Positions 37,201 through 51,038 of a DNA stretch of 64,000 nucleotides are shown here, piece by piece. The stretch is from Crossaster papposus (Eukaryota > Echinodermata > Asteroidea > Velatida > Solasteridae), in contig JBAIAA010000878.1 of the NCBI GenBank assembly GCA_037893245.1, forward strand, positions 62,001 through 126,000, in the 5' to 3' direction. The notes under the pieces were generated by a model. The model saw nothing but the letters and a program-made list of their open reading frames with translations. It made no database searches and had not been told where the DNA came from. Positions within the stretch are counted from its first letter, which is position 1; each line of letters opens with the position of its first letter. The translations under genes were made by a program, and so were the position numbers.

Positions 37201-39636
37201 ATATGCCGATTGTAGACCAAATCTTAAAAAACTCAATTTGATCTGATAACAAAACAAACTCACATTTATTATTATGTAAAGGGAAAGAAGTGTGCAGTAG
37301 AAATAAACACCTGATGTGGGAACAAGCCCTCGAGTTAAATATGTAAAGGGAAAGAAGTGTGCAGTAGAAATAAACACCTGATGTGGGAACAAGCCCTCGA
37401 GTTAAATATGTAGTAGTAGGGATATGCCGATTGTAGACCAAATCTTAAATATGTAGTAGTAGGGATATGCCGATTGTAGACCAAATCTTAAATATGTAGT
37501 AGAAGGGATATGCCGATTGTAGACCAAATCTTAAATATGTAGTAGTAGGGATATGCCGATTGTAGACCAAATCTTAAATATGTAGTAGTAGGGATATGCC
37601 GATTGTAGACCAAATCTTAAATATGTAGTAGTAGGGATATGCCGATTGTAGACCAAATCTTAAATATGTAGTAGTAGGGATATGCCGATTGTAGACCAAA
37701 TCTTAAATATGTAGTAGTAGGGATATGCCGATTGTATATCAAATCTTAAATATGTAGTAGTAGGGATATGCCGATTGTAGACCAAATCTTAAATATGTAG
37801 TAGTAGGGATATGCCGATTGTAGACCAAATCTTAAATATGTAGTAGTAGGGATATGCCGATTGTAGACCAAATCTTAAATATGTAGTAGTAGGGATATGC
37901 CGATTGTAGACCAAATCTTAAATATGTAGTAGTAGGGATATGCCGATTGTAGACCAAATCTTAAATATGTAGTAGTAGGGATATGCCGATTGTAGACCAA
38001 ATCTTAAATATGTAGTTGTAGGGATATGCCGATTGTAGACCAAATCTTAAATATGTAGTAGTAGGGATATGCCGATTGTAGACCAAATCTTAAATATGTA
38101 GTAGTAGGGATATGCCGATTGTAGACCAAATATTAAATATGTAGTAGTAGGGATATGCCGATTGTAGACCAAATCTTAAATATGTAGTAGTAGGGATATG
38201 CCGATTGTAGACCAAATCTTAAAAAACTCAATTTGATCTGATAACAAAACAAACTCACATTTATTATTATGTAAAGGGAAAGAAGTGTGCAGTAGAAATA
38301 AACACCTGATGTGGGAACAAGCCCTCGAGTTAAATATGTAGTAGTAGGGATATGCCGATTGTAGACCAAATCTTAAATATGTAGTAGTAGGGATATGCCG
38401 ATTGTAGACCAAATCTTAAATATGTAGTAGAAGGGATATGCCGATTGTAGACCAAATCTTAAATATGTAGTAGTAGGGATATGCCGATTGTAGACCAAAT
38501 CTTAAATATGTAGTAGTAGAGATATGCCGATTGTAGACCAAATCTTAAATATGTAGTAGTAGGGATATGCCGATTGTAGACCAAATCTTAAATATGTTGT
38601 AGTAGGGATATGCCGATTGTAGACTAAATCTTAAATATGTAGTAGTAGGGATATGCCGATTGTAGACCAAATCTTAAATATGTAGTAGTAGGGATATGCC
38701 GATTGTATACCAAATCTTAAATATGTAGTAGTAGGGATATGCCGATTGTAGACCAAATCTTAAATATGTAGTAGTAGGGATATGCCGATTGTAGACCAAA
38801 TATTAAATATGTAGTAGTAGGGATATGCCGATTGTAGACCAAATCTTAAATATGTAGTAGTAGGGATATGCCGATTGTAGACTAAATCTTAAATATGTAG
38901 TAGTAGGGATATGCCGATTGTAGACCAAATCTTAAATATGTAGTAGTAGGGATATGCCGATTGTAGACCAAATATTAAATATGTAGTAGTAGGGATATGC
39001 CGATTGTAGACCAAATCTTAAATATGTAGTAGTAGGGATATGCCGATTGTAGACCAAATCTTAAAAAACTCAACTTGATCTGATAACAAAACAAACTCAC
39101 ATTTATTATTATGTAAAGGGAAAGAAGTGTGCAGTAGAAATAAACACCTGATGTGGGAACAAGCCCTCGAGTTAAATATGTAAAGGGAAAGAAGTGTGCA
39201 GTAGAAATAAACACCTGATGTGGGAACAAGCCCTCGAGTTAAATATGTAGTAGTAGGGATATGCCGATTGTAGACCAAATCTTAAATATGTAGTAGTAGG
39301 GATATGCCGATTGTAGACCAAATCTTAAATATGTAGTAGAAGGGATATGCCGATTGTAGACCAAATCTTAAATATGTAGTAGTAGGGATATGCCGATTGT
39401 AGACCAAATCTTAAATATGTAGTAGTAGGGATATGCCGATTGTAGACCAAATCTTAAAAAACTCAATTTGATCTGATAACAAAACAAACTCACATTTATT
39501 ATTATGTAAAGGGAAAGAAGTGTGCAGTAGAAATAAACACCTGATGTGGGAACAAGCCCTCGAGTTAAATATGTAAAGGGAAAGAAGTGTGCAGTAGAAA
39601 TAAACACCTGATGTGGGAACAAGCCCTCGAGTTAAA
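34281..39636 (+). repeat. Monomer array with modules, 34-39.6 kb
   Basis: Double modules at 34401-34578, 34708-34885 (ATCGAG type), 35101-35278, 36010-36187, 36833-37010, 37229-37406, 39066-39243 and 39459-39636, and a single module at 38224-38334. Most flanks follow the positional code of the central array. The series 36833, 37229, 38224 resembles 39066, 39459, 40454 at offsets of about 2,233 bp, apart from one extra TAG and one lost 67-bp unit. Confidence 0.88.
38224..38334 (+). repeat. Single-unit module
   Basis: Linker and one 67-bp unit. The neighbouring spacers match those around the double module at 40454, so this copy appears to have lost one 67-bp unit. Confidence 0.93.
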
Positions 39637-42600
39637 TATGTAGTAGTAGGGATATGCCGATTGTAGACCAAATCTTAAATATGTAGTAGTAGGGATATGC
39701 CGATTGTAGACCAAATCTTAAATATGTAGTAGAAGGGATATGCCGATTGTAGACCAAATCTTAAATATGTAGTAGTAGGGATATGCCGATTGTAGACCAC
39801 ATCTTAAATATGTAGTAGTAGGGATATGCCGATTGTAGACCAAATCTTAAATATGTAGTAGTAGGGATATGCCGATTGTAGACCAAATCTTAAATATGTA
39901 GTAGTAGGGATATGCCGATTGTAGACCAAATCTTAAATATGTAGTAGTAGGGATATGCCGATTGTATACCAAATCTTAAATATGTAGTAGTAGGGATATG
40001 CCGATTGTAGACCAAATCTTAAATATGTAGTAGTAGGGATATGCCGATTGTAGACCAAATCTTAAATATGTAGTAGTAGGGATATGCCGATTGTAGACCA
40101 AATCTTAAATATGTAGTAGTAGGGATATGCCGATTGTAGACCAAATCTTAAATATGTAGTAGTAGGGATATGCCGATTGTAGACCAAATCTTAAATATGT
40201 AGTAGTAGGGATATGCCGATTGTAGACCAAATCTTAAATATGTAGTTGTAGGGATATGCCGATTGTAGACCAAATCTTAAATATGTAGTAGTAGGGATAT
40301 GCCGATTGTAGACCAACTCTTAAATATGTAGTAGTAGGGATATGCCGATTGTAGACCAAATATTAAATATGTAGTAGTAGGGATATGCCGATTGTAGACC
40401 AAATCTTAAATATGTAGTAGTAGGGATATGCCGATTGTAGACCAAATCTTAAAAAACTCAATTTGATCTGATAACAAAACAAACTCACATTTATTATTAT
40501 GTAAAGGGAAAGAAGTGTGCAGTAGAAATAAACACCTGATGTGGGAACAAGCCCTCGAGTTAAATATGTAAAGGGAAAGAAGTGTGCAGTAGAAATAAAC
40601 ACCTGATGTGGGAACAAGCCCTCGAGTTAAATATGTAGTAGTAGGGATATGCCGATTGTAGACCAAATCTTAAATATGTATTAGTAGGGATATGCCGATT
40701 GTAGACCAAATCTTAAATATGTAGTAGAAGGGATATGCCGATTGTAGACCAAATCTTAAATATGTAGTAGTAGGGATATGCCGATTGTAGACCAAATCTT
40801 AAATATGTAGTAGTAGGGATATGCCGATTGTAGACCAAATCTTAAAAAACTCAATTTGATCTGATAACAAAACAAACTCACATTTATTATTATGTAAAGG
40901 GAAAGAAGTGTGCAGTAGAAATAAACACCTGATGTGGGAACAAGCCCTCGAGTTAAATATGTAAAGGGAAAGAAGTGTGCAGTAGAAATAAACACCTGAT
41001 GTGGGAACAAGCCCTCCAGTTAAATATGTAGTAGTAGGGATATGCCGATTGTAGACCAAATCTTAAATATGTAGTAGTAGGGATATGCCGATTGTAGACC
41101 AAATCTTAAATATGTAGTAGAAGGGATATGCCGATTGTAGACCAAATCTTAAATATGTAGTAGTAGGGATATGCCGATTGTAGACCAAATCTTAAATATG
41201 TAGTAGTAGGGATATGCCGATTGTAGACCAAATCTTAAATATGTAGTAGTAGGGATATGCCGATTGTAGACCAAATCTTAAATATGTAGTAGTAGGGATA
41301 TGCCGATTGTAGACCAAATCTTAAATATGTAGTAGTAGGGATATGCCGATTGTATACCAAATCTTAAATATGTAGTAGTAGGGATATGCCGATTGTAGAC
41401 CAAATCTTAAATATGTAGTAGTAGGGATATGCCGATTGTAGACCAAATCTTAAATATGTAGTAGTAGGGATATGCCGATTGTAGACCAAATCTTAAATAT
41501 GTAGTAGTAGGGATATGCCGATTGTAGACCAAATCTTAAATATGTAGTTGTAGGGATATGCCGATTGTAGACCAAATCTTAAATATGTAGTAGTAGGGAT
41601 ATGCCGATTGTAGACCAAATCTTAAATATGTAGTAGTAGGGATATGCCGATTGTAGACCAAATCTTAAAAAACTCAATTTGATCTGATAACAAAACAAAC
41701 TCACATTTATTATTATGTAAAGGGAAAGAAGTGTGCAGTAGAAATAAACACCTGATGTGGGAACAAGCCCTCGAGTTAAATATGTAAAGGGAAAGAAGTG
41801 TGCAGTAGAAATAAACACCTGATGTGGGAACAAGCCCTCGAGTTAAATATGTAGTAGTAGGGATATGCCGATTGTAGACCAAATCTTAAATATGTATTAG
41901 TAGGGATATGCCGATTGTAGACCAAATCTTAAATATGTAGTAGAAGGGATATGCCGATTGTAGACCAAATCTTAAATATGTAGTAGTAGGGATATGCCGA
42001 TTGTAGACCAAATCTTAAATATGTAGTAGTAGGGATATGCCGATTGTAGACCAAATCTTAAAAAACTCAATTTGATCTGATAACAAAACAAACTCACATT
42101 TATTATTATGTAAAGGGAAAGAAGTGTGCAGTAGAAATAAACACCTGATGTGGGAACAAGCCCTCGAGTTAAATATGTAAAGGGAAAGAAGTGTGCAGTA
42201 GAAATAAACACCTGATGTGGGAACAAGCCCTCGAGTTAAATATGTAGTAGTAGGGATATGCCGATTGTAGACCAAATCTTAAATATGTAGTAGTAGGGAT
42301 ATGCCGATTGTAGACCAAATCTTAAATATGTAGTAGAAGGGATATGCCGATTGTAGACCAAATCTTAAATATGTAGTAGTAGGGATATGCCGATTGTAGA
42401 CCAAATCTTAAATATGTAGTAGTAGGGATATGCCGATTGTAGACCAAATCTTAAATATGTAGTAGTAGGGATATGCCGATTGTAGACCAAATCTTAAATA
42501 TGTAGTAGTAGGGATATGCCGATTGTAGACCAAATCTTAAATATGTAGTAGTAGGGATATGCCGATTGTATACCAAATCTTAAATATGTAGTAGTAGGGA

Positions 42601-43407
42601 TATGCCGATTGTAGACCAAATCTTAAATATGTAGTAGTAGGGATATGCCGATTGTAGACCAAATCTTAAATATGTAGTAGTAGGGATATGCCGATTGTAG
42701 ACCAAATCTTAAATATGTAGTAGTAGGGATATGCCGATTGTAGACCAAATCTTAAATATGTAGTTGTAGGGATATGCCGATTGTAGACCAAATCTTAAAT
42801 ATGTAGTAGTAGGGATATGCCGATTGTAGACCAAATCTTAAATATGTAGTAGTAGGGATATGCCGATTGTAGACCAAATATTAAATATGTAGTAGTAGGG
42901 ATATGCCGATTGTAGACCAAATCTTAAATATGTAGTAGTAGGGATATGCCGATTGTAGACCAAATCTTAAAAAACTCAATTTGATCTGATAACAAAACAA
43001 ACTCACATTTATTATTATGTAAAGGGAAAGAAGTGTGCAGTAGAAATAAACACCTGATGTGGGAACAAGCCCTCGAGTTAAATATGTAAAGGGAAAGAAG
43101 TGTGCAGTAGAAATAAACACCTGATGTGGGAACAAGCCCTCGAGTTAAATATGTAGTAGTAGGGATATGCCGATTGTAGACCAAATCTTAAATATGTAGT
43201 AGTAGGGATATGCCGATTGTAGACCAAATCTTAAATATGTAGTAGAAGGGATATGCCGATTGTAGACCAAATCTTAAATATGTAGTAGTAGGGATATGCC
43301 GATTGTAGACCAAATCTTAAATATGTAGTAGTAGGGATATGCCGATTGTAGACCAAATCTTAAATATGTAGTAGTAGTGATATGCCGATTGTAGACCAAA
43401 TCTTAAA

Positions 43408-43447
43408 TATGTAGTAGGGATATGCCGATTGTAGACCAAATCTTAAA
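43408..43447 (+). repeat. 40-bp monomer lacking one TAG (copy 1)
   Basis: Two TAG triplets instead of three, a slip of one triplet. An identical short monomer at 48387-48426, exactly 4,979 bp away, shows that the slip preceded the duplication. Confidence 0.92.
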
Positions 43448-43662
43448 TATGTAGTTGTAGGGATATGCCGATTGTAGACCAAATCTTAAATATGTAGTAG
43501 TAGGGATATGCCGATTGTAGACCAAATCTTAAATATGTAGTAGTAGGGATATGCCGATTGTAGACCAAATATTAAATATGTAGTAGTAGGGATATGCCGA
43601 TTGTAGACCAAATCTTAAATATGTAGTAGTAGGGATATGCCGATTGTAGACCAAATCTTAAA

Positions 43663-43773
43663 AAACTCAATTTGATCTGATAACAAAACAAACTCACATT
43701 TATTATTATGTAAAGGGAAAGAAGTGTGCAGTAGAAATAAACACCTGATGTGGGAACAAGCCCTCGAGTTAAA
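43663..43773 (+). repeat. Single-unit module in 4,979-bp copy 1
   Basis: Linker plus one 67-bp unit, preceded by a spacer with the 40-bp monomer at 43408-43447. Its partner is at 48642. Confidence 0.93.
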
Positions 43774-44504
43774 TATGTAGTAGTAGGGATATGCCGATTG
43801 TAGACCAAATCTTAAATATGTAGTAGTAGGGATATGCCGATTGTAGACCAAATCTTAAATATGTAGTAGAAGGGATATGCCGATTGTAGACCAAATCTTA
43901 AATATGTAGTAGTAGGGATATGCCGATTGTAGACCAAATCTTAAATATGTAGTAGTAGGGATATGCCGATTGTAGACCAAATCTTAAATATGTAGTAGTA
44001 GGGATATGCCGATTGTATACCAAATCTTAAATATGTAGTAGTAGGGATATGCCGATTGTAGACCAAATCTTAAATATGTAGTAGTAGGGATATGCCGATT
44101 GTAGACCAAATCTTAAATATGTAGTAGTAGGGATATGCCGATTGTAGACCAAATCTTAAATATGTAGTAGTAGGGATATGCCGATTGTAGACCAAATCTT
44201 AAATATGTAGTAGTAGGGATATGCCGATTGTAGACCAAATCTTAAATATGTAGTAGTAGGGATATGCCGATTGTAGACCAAATCTTAAATATGTAATAGT
44301 AGGGATATGCCGATTGTAGACCAAATCTTAAATATGTAGTAGTAGGGATATGCCGATTGTAGACCAAATCTTAAATATGTAGTAGTAGGGATATGCCGAT
44401 TGTAGACCAAATATTAAATATGTAGTAGTAGGGATATGCCGATTGTAGACCAAATCTTAAATATGTAGTAGTAGGGATATGCCGATTGTAGACCAAATCT
44501 TAAA

Positions 44505-44615
44505 AAACTCAATTTGATCTGATAACAAAACAAACTCACATTTATTATTATGTAAAGGGAAAGAAGTGTGCAGTAGAAATAAACACCTGATGTGGGAACA
44601 AGCCCTCGAGTTAAA
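44505..44615 (+). repeat. Single-unit module at the end of 4,979-bp copy 1
   Basis: The equivalent module one period upstream, at 39459-39636, is double. The surroundings match at 4,979 bp only when measured from the module's right end, so exactly one 67-bp unit differs. Confidence 0.93.
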
Positions 44616-47600
44616 TATGTAGTAGTAGGGATATGCCGATTGTAGACCAAATCTTAAATATGTAGTAGTAGGGATATGCCGATTGTAGACCAAATCTTAA
44701 ATATGTAGTAGAAGGGATATGCCGATTGTAGACCAAATCTTAAATATGTAGTAGTAGGGATATGCCGATTGTAGACCACATCTTAAATATGTAGTAGTAG
44801 GGATATGCCGATTGTAGACCAAATCTTAAATATGTAGTAGTAGGGATATGCCGATTGTAGACCAAATCTTAAATATGTAGTAGTAGGGATATGCCGATTG
44901 TAGACCAAATCTTAAATATGTAGTAGTAGGGATATGCCGATTGTATACCAAATCTTAAATATGTAGTAGTAGGGATATGCCGATTGTAGACCAAATCTTA
45001 AATATGTAGTAGTAGGGATATGCCGATTGTAGACCAAATCTTAAATATGTAGTAGTAGGGATATGCCGATTGTAGACCAAATCTTAAATATGTAGTAGTA
45101 GGGATATGCCGATTGTAGACCAAATCTTAAATATGTAGTAGTAGGGATATGCCGATTGTAGACCAAATCTTAAATATGTAGTAGTAGGGATATGCCGATT
45201 GTAGACCAAATCTTAAATATGTAGTTGTAGGGATATGCCGATTGTAGACCAAATCTTAAATATGTAGTAGTAGGGATATGCCGATTGTAGACCAACTCTT
45301 AAATATGTAGTAGTAGGGATATGCCGATTGTAGACCAAATATTAAATATGTAGTAGTAGGGATATGCCGATTGTAGACCAAATCTTAAATATGTAGTAGT
45401 AGGGATATGCCGATTGTAGACCAAATCTTAAAAAACTCAATTTGATCTGATAACAAAACAAACTCACATTTATTATTATGTAAAGGGAAAGAAGTGTGCA
45501 GTAGAAATAAACACCTGATGTGGGAACAAGCCCTCGAGTTAAATATTTAAAGGGAAAGAAGTGTGCAGTAGAAATAAACACCTGATGTGGGAACAAGCCC
45601 TCGAGTTAAATATGTAGTAGTAGGGATATGCCGATTGTAGACCAAATCTTAAATATGTATTAGTAGGGATATGCCGATTGTAGACCAAATCTTAAATATG
45701 TAGTAGAAGGGATATGCCGATTGTAGACCAAATCTTAAATATGTAGTAGTAGGGATATGCCGATTGTAGACCAAATCTTAAATATGTAGTAGTAGGGATA
45801 TGCCGATTGTAGACCAAATCTTAAAAAACTCAATTTGATCTGATAACAAAACAAACTCACATTTATTATTATGTAAAGGGAAAGAAGTGTGCAGTAGAAA
45901 TAAACACCTGATGTGGGAACAAGCCCTCGAGTTAAATATGTAAAGGGAAAGAAGTGTGCAGTAGAAATAAACACCTGATGTGGGAACAAGCCCTCGAGTT
46001 AAATATGTAGTAGTAGGGATATGCCGATTGTAGACCAAATCTTAAATATGTAGTAGTAGGGATATGCCGATTGTAGACCAAATCTTAAATATGTAGTAGA
46101 AGGGATATGCCGATTGTAGACCAAATCTTAAATATGTAGTAGTAGGGATATGCCGATTGTAGACCAAATCTTAAATATGTAGTAGTAGGGATATGCCGAT
46201 TGTAGACCAAATCTTAAATATGTAGTAGTAGGGATATGCCGATTGTAGACCAAATCTTAAATATGTAGTAGTAGGGATATGCCGATTGTAGACCAAATCT
46301 TAAATATGTAGTAGTAGGGATATGCCGATTGTATACCAAATCTTAAATATGTAGTAGTAGGGATATGCCGATTGTAGACCAAATCTTAAATATGTAGTAG
46401 TAGGGATATGCCGATTGTAGACCAAATCTTAAATATGTAGTAGTAGGGATATGCCGATTGTAGACCAAATCTTAAATATGTAGTAGTAGGGATATGCCGA
46501 TTGTAGACCAAATCTTAAATATGTAGTTGTAGGGATATGCCGATTGTAGACCAAATCTTAAATATGTAGTAGTAGGGATATGCCGATTGTAGACCAAATC
46601 TTAAATATGTAGTAGTAGGGATATGCCGATTGTAGACCAAATCTTAAAAAACTCAATTTGATCTGATAACAAAACAAACTCACATTTATTATTATGTAAA
46701 GGGAAAGAAGTGTGCAGTAGAAATAAACACCTGATGTGGGAACAAGCCCTCGAGTTAAATATGTAAAGGGAAAGAAGTGTGCAGTAGAAATAAACACCTG
46801 ATGTGGGAACAAGCCCTCGAGTTAAATATGTAGTAGTAGGGATATGCCGATTGTAGACCAAATCTTAAATATGTATTAGTAGGGATATGCCGATTGTAGA
46901 CCAAATCTTAAATATGTAGTAGAAGGGATATGCCGATTGTAGACCAAATCTTAAATATGTAGTAGTAGGGATATGCCGATTGTAGACCAAATCTTAAATA
47001 TGTAGTAGTAGGGATATGCCGATTGTAGACCAAATCTTAAAAAACTCAATTTGATCTGATAACAAAACAAACTCACATTTATTATTATGTAAAGGGAAAG
47101 AAGTGTGCAGTAGAAATAAACACCTGATGTGGGAACAAGCCCTCGAGTTAAATATGTAAAGGGAAAGAAGTGTGCAGTAGAAATAAACACCTGATGTGGG
47201 AACAAGCCCTCGAGTTAAATATGTAGTAGTAGGGATATGCCGATTGTAGACCAAATCTTAAATATGTAGTAGTAGGGATATGCCGATTGTAGACCAAATC
47301 TTAAATATGTAGTAGAAGGGATATGCCGATTGTAGACCAAATCTTAAATATGTAGTAGTAGGGATATGCCGATTGTAGACCAAATCTTAAATATGTAGTA
47401 GTAGGGATATGCCGATTGTAGACCAAATCTTAAATATGTAGTAGTAGGGATATGCCGATTGTAGACCAAATCTTAAATATGTAGTAGTAGGGATATGCCG
47501 ATTGTAGACCAAATCTTAAATATGTAGTAGTAGGGATATGCCGATTGTATACCAAATCTTAAATATGTAGTAGTAGGGATATGCCGATTGTAGACCAAAT

Positions 47601-48386
47601 CTTAAATATGTAGTAGTAGGGATATGCCGATTGTAGACCAAATCTTAAATATGTAGTAGTAGGGATATGCCGATTGTAGACCAAATCTTAAATATGTAGT
47701 AGTAGGGATATGCCGATTGTAGACCAAATCTTAAATATGTAGTTGTAGGGATATGCCGATTGTAGACCAAATCTTAAATATGTAGTAGTAGGGATATGCC
47801 GATTGTAGACCAAATCTTAAATATGTAGTAGTAGGGATATGCCGATTGTAGACCAAATATTAAATATGTAGTAGTAGGGATATGCCGATTGTAGACCAAA
47901 TCTTAAATATGTAGTAGTAGGGATATGACGATTGTAGACCAAATCTTAAAAAACTCAATTTGATCTGATAACAAAACAAACTCACATTTATTATTATGTA
48001 AAGGGAAAGAAGTGTGCAGTAGAAATAAACACCTGATGTGGGAACAAGCCCTCGAGTTAAATATGTAAAGGGAAAGAAGTGTGCAGTAGAAATAAACACC
48101 TGATGTGGGAACAAGCCCTCGAGTTAAATATGTAGTAGTAGGGATATGCCGATTGTAGACCAAATCTTAAATATGTAGTAGTAGGGATATGCCGATTGTA
48201 GACCAAATCTTAAATATGTAGTAGAAGGGATATGCCGATTGTAGACCAAATCTTAAATATGTAGTAGTAGGGATATGCCGATTGTAGACCAAATCTTAAA
48301 TATGTAGTAGTAGGGATATGCCGATTGTAGACCAAATCTTAAATATGTAGTAGTAGGGATATGCCGATTGTAGACCAAATCTTAAA

Positions 48387-48426
48387 TATGTAGTAGGGAT
48401 ATGCCGATTGTAGACCAAATCTTAAA
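48387..48426 (+). repeat. 40-bp monomer lacking one TAG (copy 2)
   Basis: Sister of the short monomer at 43408 in the duplicated 4,979-bp block. Confidence 0.92.
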
Positions 48427-48641
48427 TATGTAGTTGTAGGGATATGCCGATTGTAGACCAAATCTTAAATATGTAGTAGTAGGGATATGCCGATTGTAGA
48501 CCAAATCTTAAATATGTAGTAGTAGGGATATGCCGATTGTAGACCAAATATTAAATATGTAGTAGTAGGGATATGCCGATTGTAGACCAAATCTTAAATA
48601 TGTAGTAGTAGGGATATGCCGATTGTAGACCAAATCTTAAA

Positions 48642-48752
48642 AAACTCAATTTGATCTGATAACAAAACAAACTCACATTTATTATTATGTAAAGGGAAAG
48701 AAGTGTGCAGTAGAAATAAACACCTGATGTGGGAACAAGCCCTCGAGTTAAA
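48642..48752 (+). repeat. Single-unit module in 4,979-bp copy 2
   Basis: Partner of the module at 43663, preserved with the 40-bp monomer at 48387-48426. Confidence 0.93.
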
Positions 48753-49483
48753 TATGTAGTAGTAGGGATATGCCGATTGTAGACCAAATCTTAAATATGT
48801 AGTAGTAGGGATATGCCGATTGTAGACCAAATCTTAAATATGTAGTAGAAGGGATATGCCGATTGTAGACCAAATCTTAAATATGTAGTAGTAGGGATAT
48901 GCCGATTGTAGACCAAATCTTAAATATGTAGTAGTAGGGATATGCCGATTGTAGACCAAATCTTAAATATGTAGTAGTAGGGATATGCCGATTGTATACC
49001 AAATCTTAAATATGTAGTAGTAGGGATATGCCGATTGTAGACCAAATCTTAAATATGTAGTAGTAGGGATATGCCGATTGTAGACCAAATCTTAAATATG
49101 TAGTAGTAGGGATATGCCGATTGTAGACCAAATCTTAAATATGTAGTAGTAGGGATATGCCGATTGTAGACCAAATCTTAAATATGTAGTAGTAGGGATA
49201 TGCCGATTGTAGACCAAATCTTAAATATGTAGTAGTAGGGATATGCCGATTGTAGACCAAATCTTAAATATGTAGTAGTAGGGATATGCCGATTGTAGAC
49301 CAAATCTTAAATATGTAGTAGTAGGGATATGCCGATTGTAGACCAAATCTTAAATATGTAGTAGTAGGGATATGCCGATTGTAGACCAAATATTAAATAT
49401 GTATTAGTAGGGATATGCCGATTGTAGACCAAATCTTAAATATGTAGTAGTAGGGATATGCCGATTGTAGACCAAATCTTAAA

Positions 49484-49594
49484 AAACTCAATTTGATCTG
49501 ATAACAAAACAAACTCACATTTATTATTATGTAAAGGGAAAGAAGTGTGCAGTAGAAATAAACACCTGATGTGGGAACAAGCCCTCGAGTTAAA
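49484..49594 (+). repeat. Single-unit module at the end of 4,979-bp copy 2
   Basis: Partner of the module at 44505. The first downstream monomer has GACGAAATC (near 49626), a private change. Confidence 0.93.
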
Positions 49595-50239
49595 TATGTA
49601 GTAGTAGGGATATGCCGATTGTAGACGAAATCTTAAATATGTAGTAGTAGGGATATGCCGATTGTAGACCAAATCTTAAATATGTAGTAGAAGGGATATG
49701 CCGATTGTAGACCAAATCTTAAATATGTAGTAGTAGGGATATGCCGATTGTAGACCAAATCTTAAATATGTAGTAGTAGGGATATGCCGATTGTAGACCA
49801 AATCTTAAATATGTAGTAGTAGGGATATGCCGATTGTAGACCAAATCTTAAATATGTAGTAGTAGGGATATGCCGATTGTAGACCAAATCTTAAATATGT
49901 AGTAGTAGGGATATGCCGATTGTATACCAAATCTTAAATATGTAGTAGTAGGGATATGCCGATTGTAGACCAAATCTTAAATATGTAGTAGTAGGGATAT
50001 GCCGATTGTAGACCAAATCTTAAATATGTAGTTGTAGGGATATGCCGATTGTAGACCAAATCTTAAATATGTAGTAGTAGGGATATGCCGATTGTAGACC
50101 AAATCTTAAATATGTAGTAGTAGGGATATGCCGATTGTAGACCAAATATTAAATATGTAGTAGTAGGGATATGCCGATTGTAGACCAAATCTTAAATATG
50201 TAGTAGTAGGGATATGCCGATTGTAGACCAAATCTTAAA

Positions 50240-50390
50240 AAACTCACATTTATTATTATGTAAAGGGAAAGAAGTGTGCAGTAGAAATAAACACCTGATG
50301 TGGGAACAAGCCCTCGAGTTAAATATGTAAAGGGAAAGAAGTGTGCAGTAGAAATAAACACCTGATGTGGGAACAAGCCCTCGAGTTAAA
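50240..50390 (+). repeat. Double module with a 27-bp linker deletion
   Basis: The linker is 17 bp (50240-50256) instead of 44. The missing 27 bases run from one AAACTCA to the next within the normal linker, leaving one copy of AAACTCA. The two 67-bp units (50257-50323, 50324-50390) are intact. This is the only such linker in the window. Confidence 0.94.
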
Positions 50391-50952
50391 TATGTAGTAG
50401 TAGTAGGGATATGCCGATTGTAGACCAAATCTTAAATATGTAGTAGTAGGGATATGGCGATTGTAGACCAAATCTTAAATATGTAGTAGAAGGGATATGC
50501 CGATTGTAGACCAAATCTTAAATATGTAGTAGTAGGGATATGCCGATTGTAGACCAAATCTGAAATATGTAGTAGTAGGGATATGCCGATTGTAGACCAA
50601 ATCTTAAATATGTAGTAGTAGGGATATGCCGATTGTAGACCAAATCTTAAATATGTAGTAGTAGGGATATGCCGATTGTAGACCAAATCTTAAATATGTA
50701 GTAGTAGGGATATGCCGATTGTAGACCAAATCTTAAATATGTAGTAGTAGGGATATGCCGATTGTAGACCAAATCTTAAATATGTAGTTGTAGGGATATG
50801 CCGATTGTAGACCAAATCTTAAATATGTAGTAGTAGGGATATGCCGATTGTAGACCAAATCTTAAATATGTAGTAGTAGGGATATGCCGATTGTAGACCA
50901 AATCTTAAATATATAGTAGTAGGGATATGCCGATTGTAGACCAAATCTTAAA

Positions 50953-51038
50953 TATGTAGTAGTAGGGATATGCCGATTGTAGACAAAATTTTTAATATGT
51001 AGTAGTTGGGTTATGCCGATTGTAGACCAAATCTTAAA
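50953..51038 (+). repeat. GGGTTATG monomer dimer 3
   Basis: First monomer has AGACAAAATTTTTAA at its end, second has TAGTTGGGTTATG. It combines the dimer change with an extra CC-to-CA change not seen at 12061. Confidence 0.9.

Larger units (their letters stand above)
39637..44615 (+). repeat. 4,979-bp higher-order repeat, copy 1
   Basis: Seven modules: 40454-40631, 40847-41024, 41670-41847, 42063-42240, 42972-43149 (double), 43663-43773 and 44505-44615 (single). Spacers are 19, 5, 15, 5, 17, 12 (one of them 40 bp) and 17 monomers. Private changes include CTCCAG at 41017, which destroys an XhoI site, and TAGTAGTGAT near 43378. Confidence 0.94.
44616..49594 (+). repeat. 4,979-bp higher-order repeat, copy 2
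   Basis: Seven modules at 45433-45610, 45826-46003, 46649-46826, 47042-47219, 47951-48128 (double), 48642-48752 and 49484-49594 (single), each 4,979 bp from its partner. Shared point changes at the same offset include CACATC (39800 and 44779), CAACTC (about 40314 and 45293), GTATTAG and the 40-bp monomer. Private changes include AATATTTAA near 45546 and ATGACGATT near 47930. Similarity continues to about 49950 as the start of a third copy. Confidence 0.94.
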
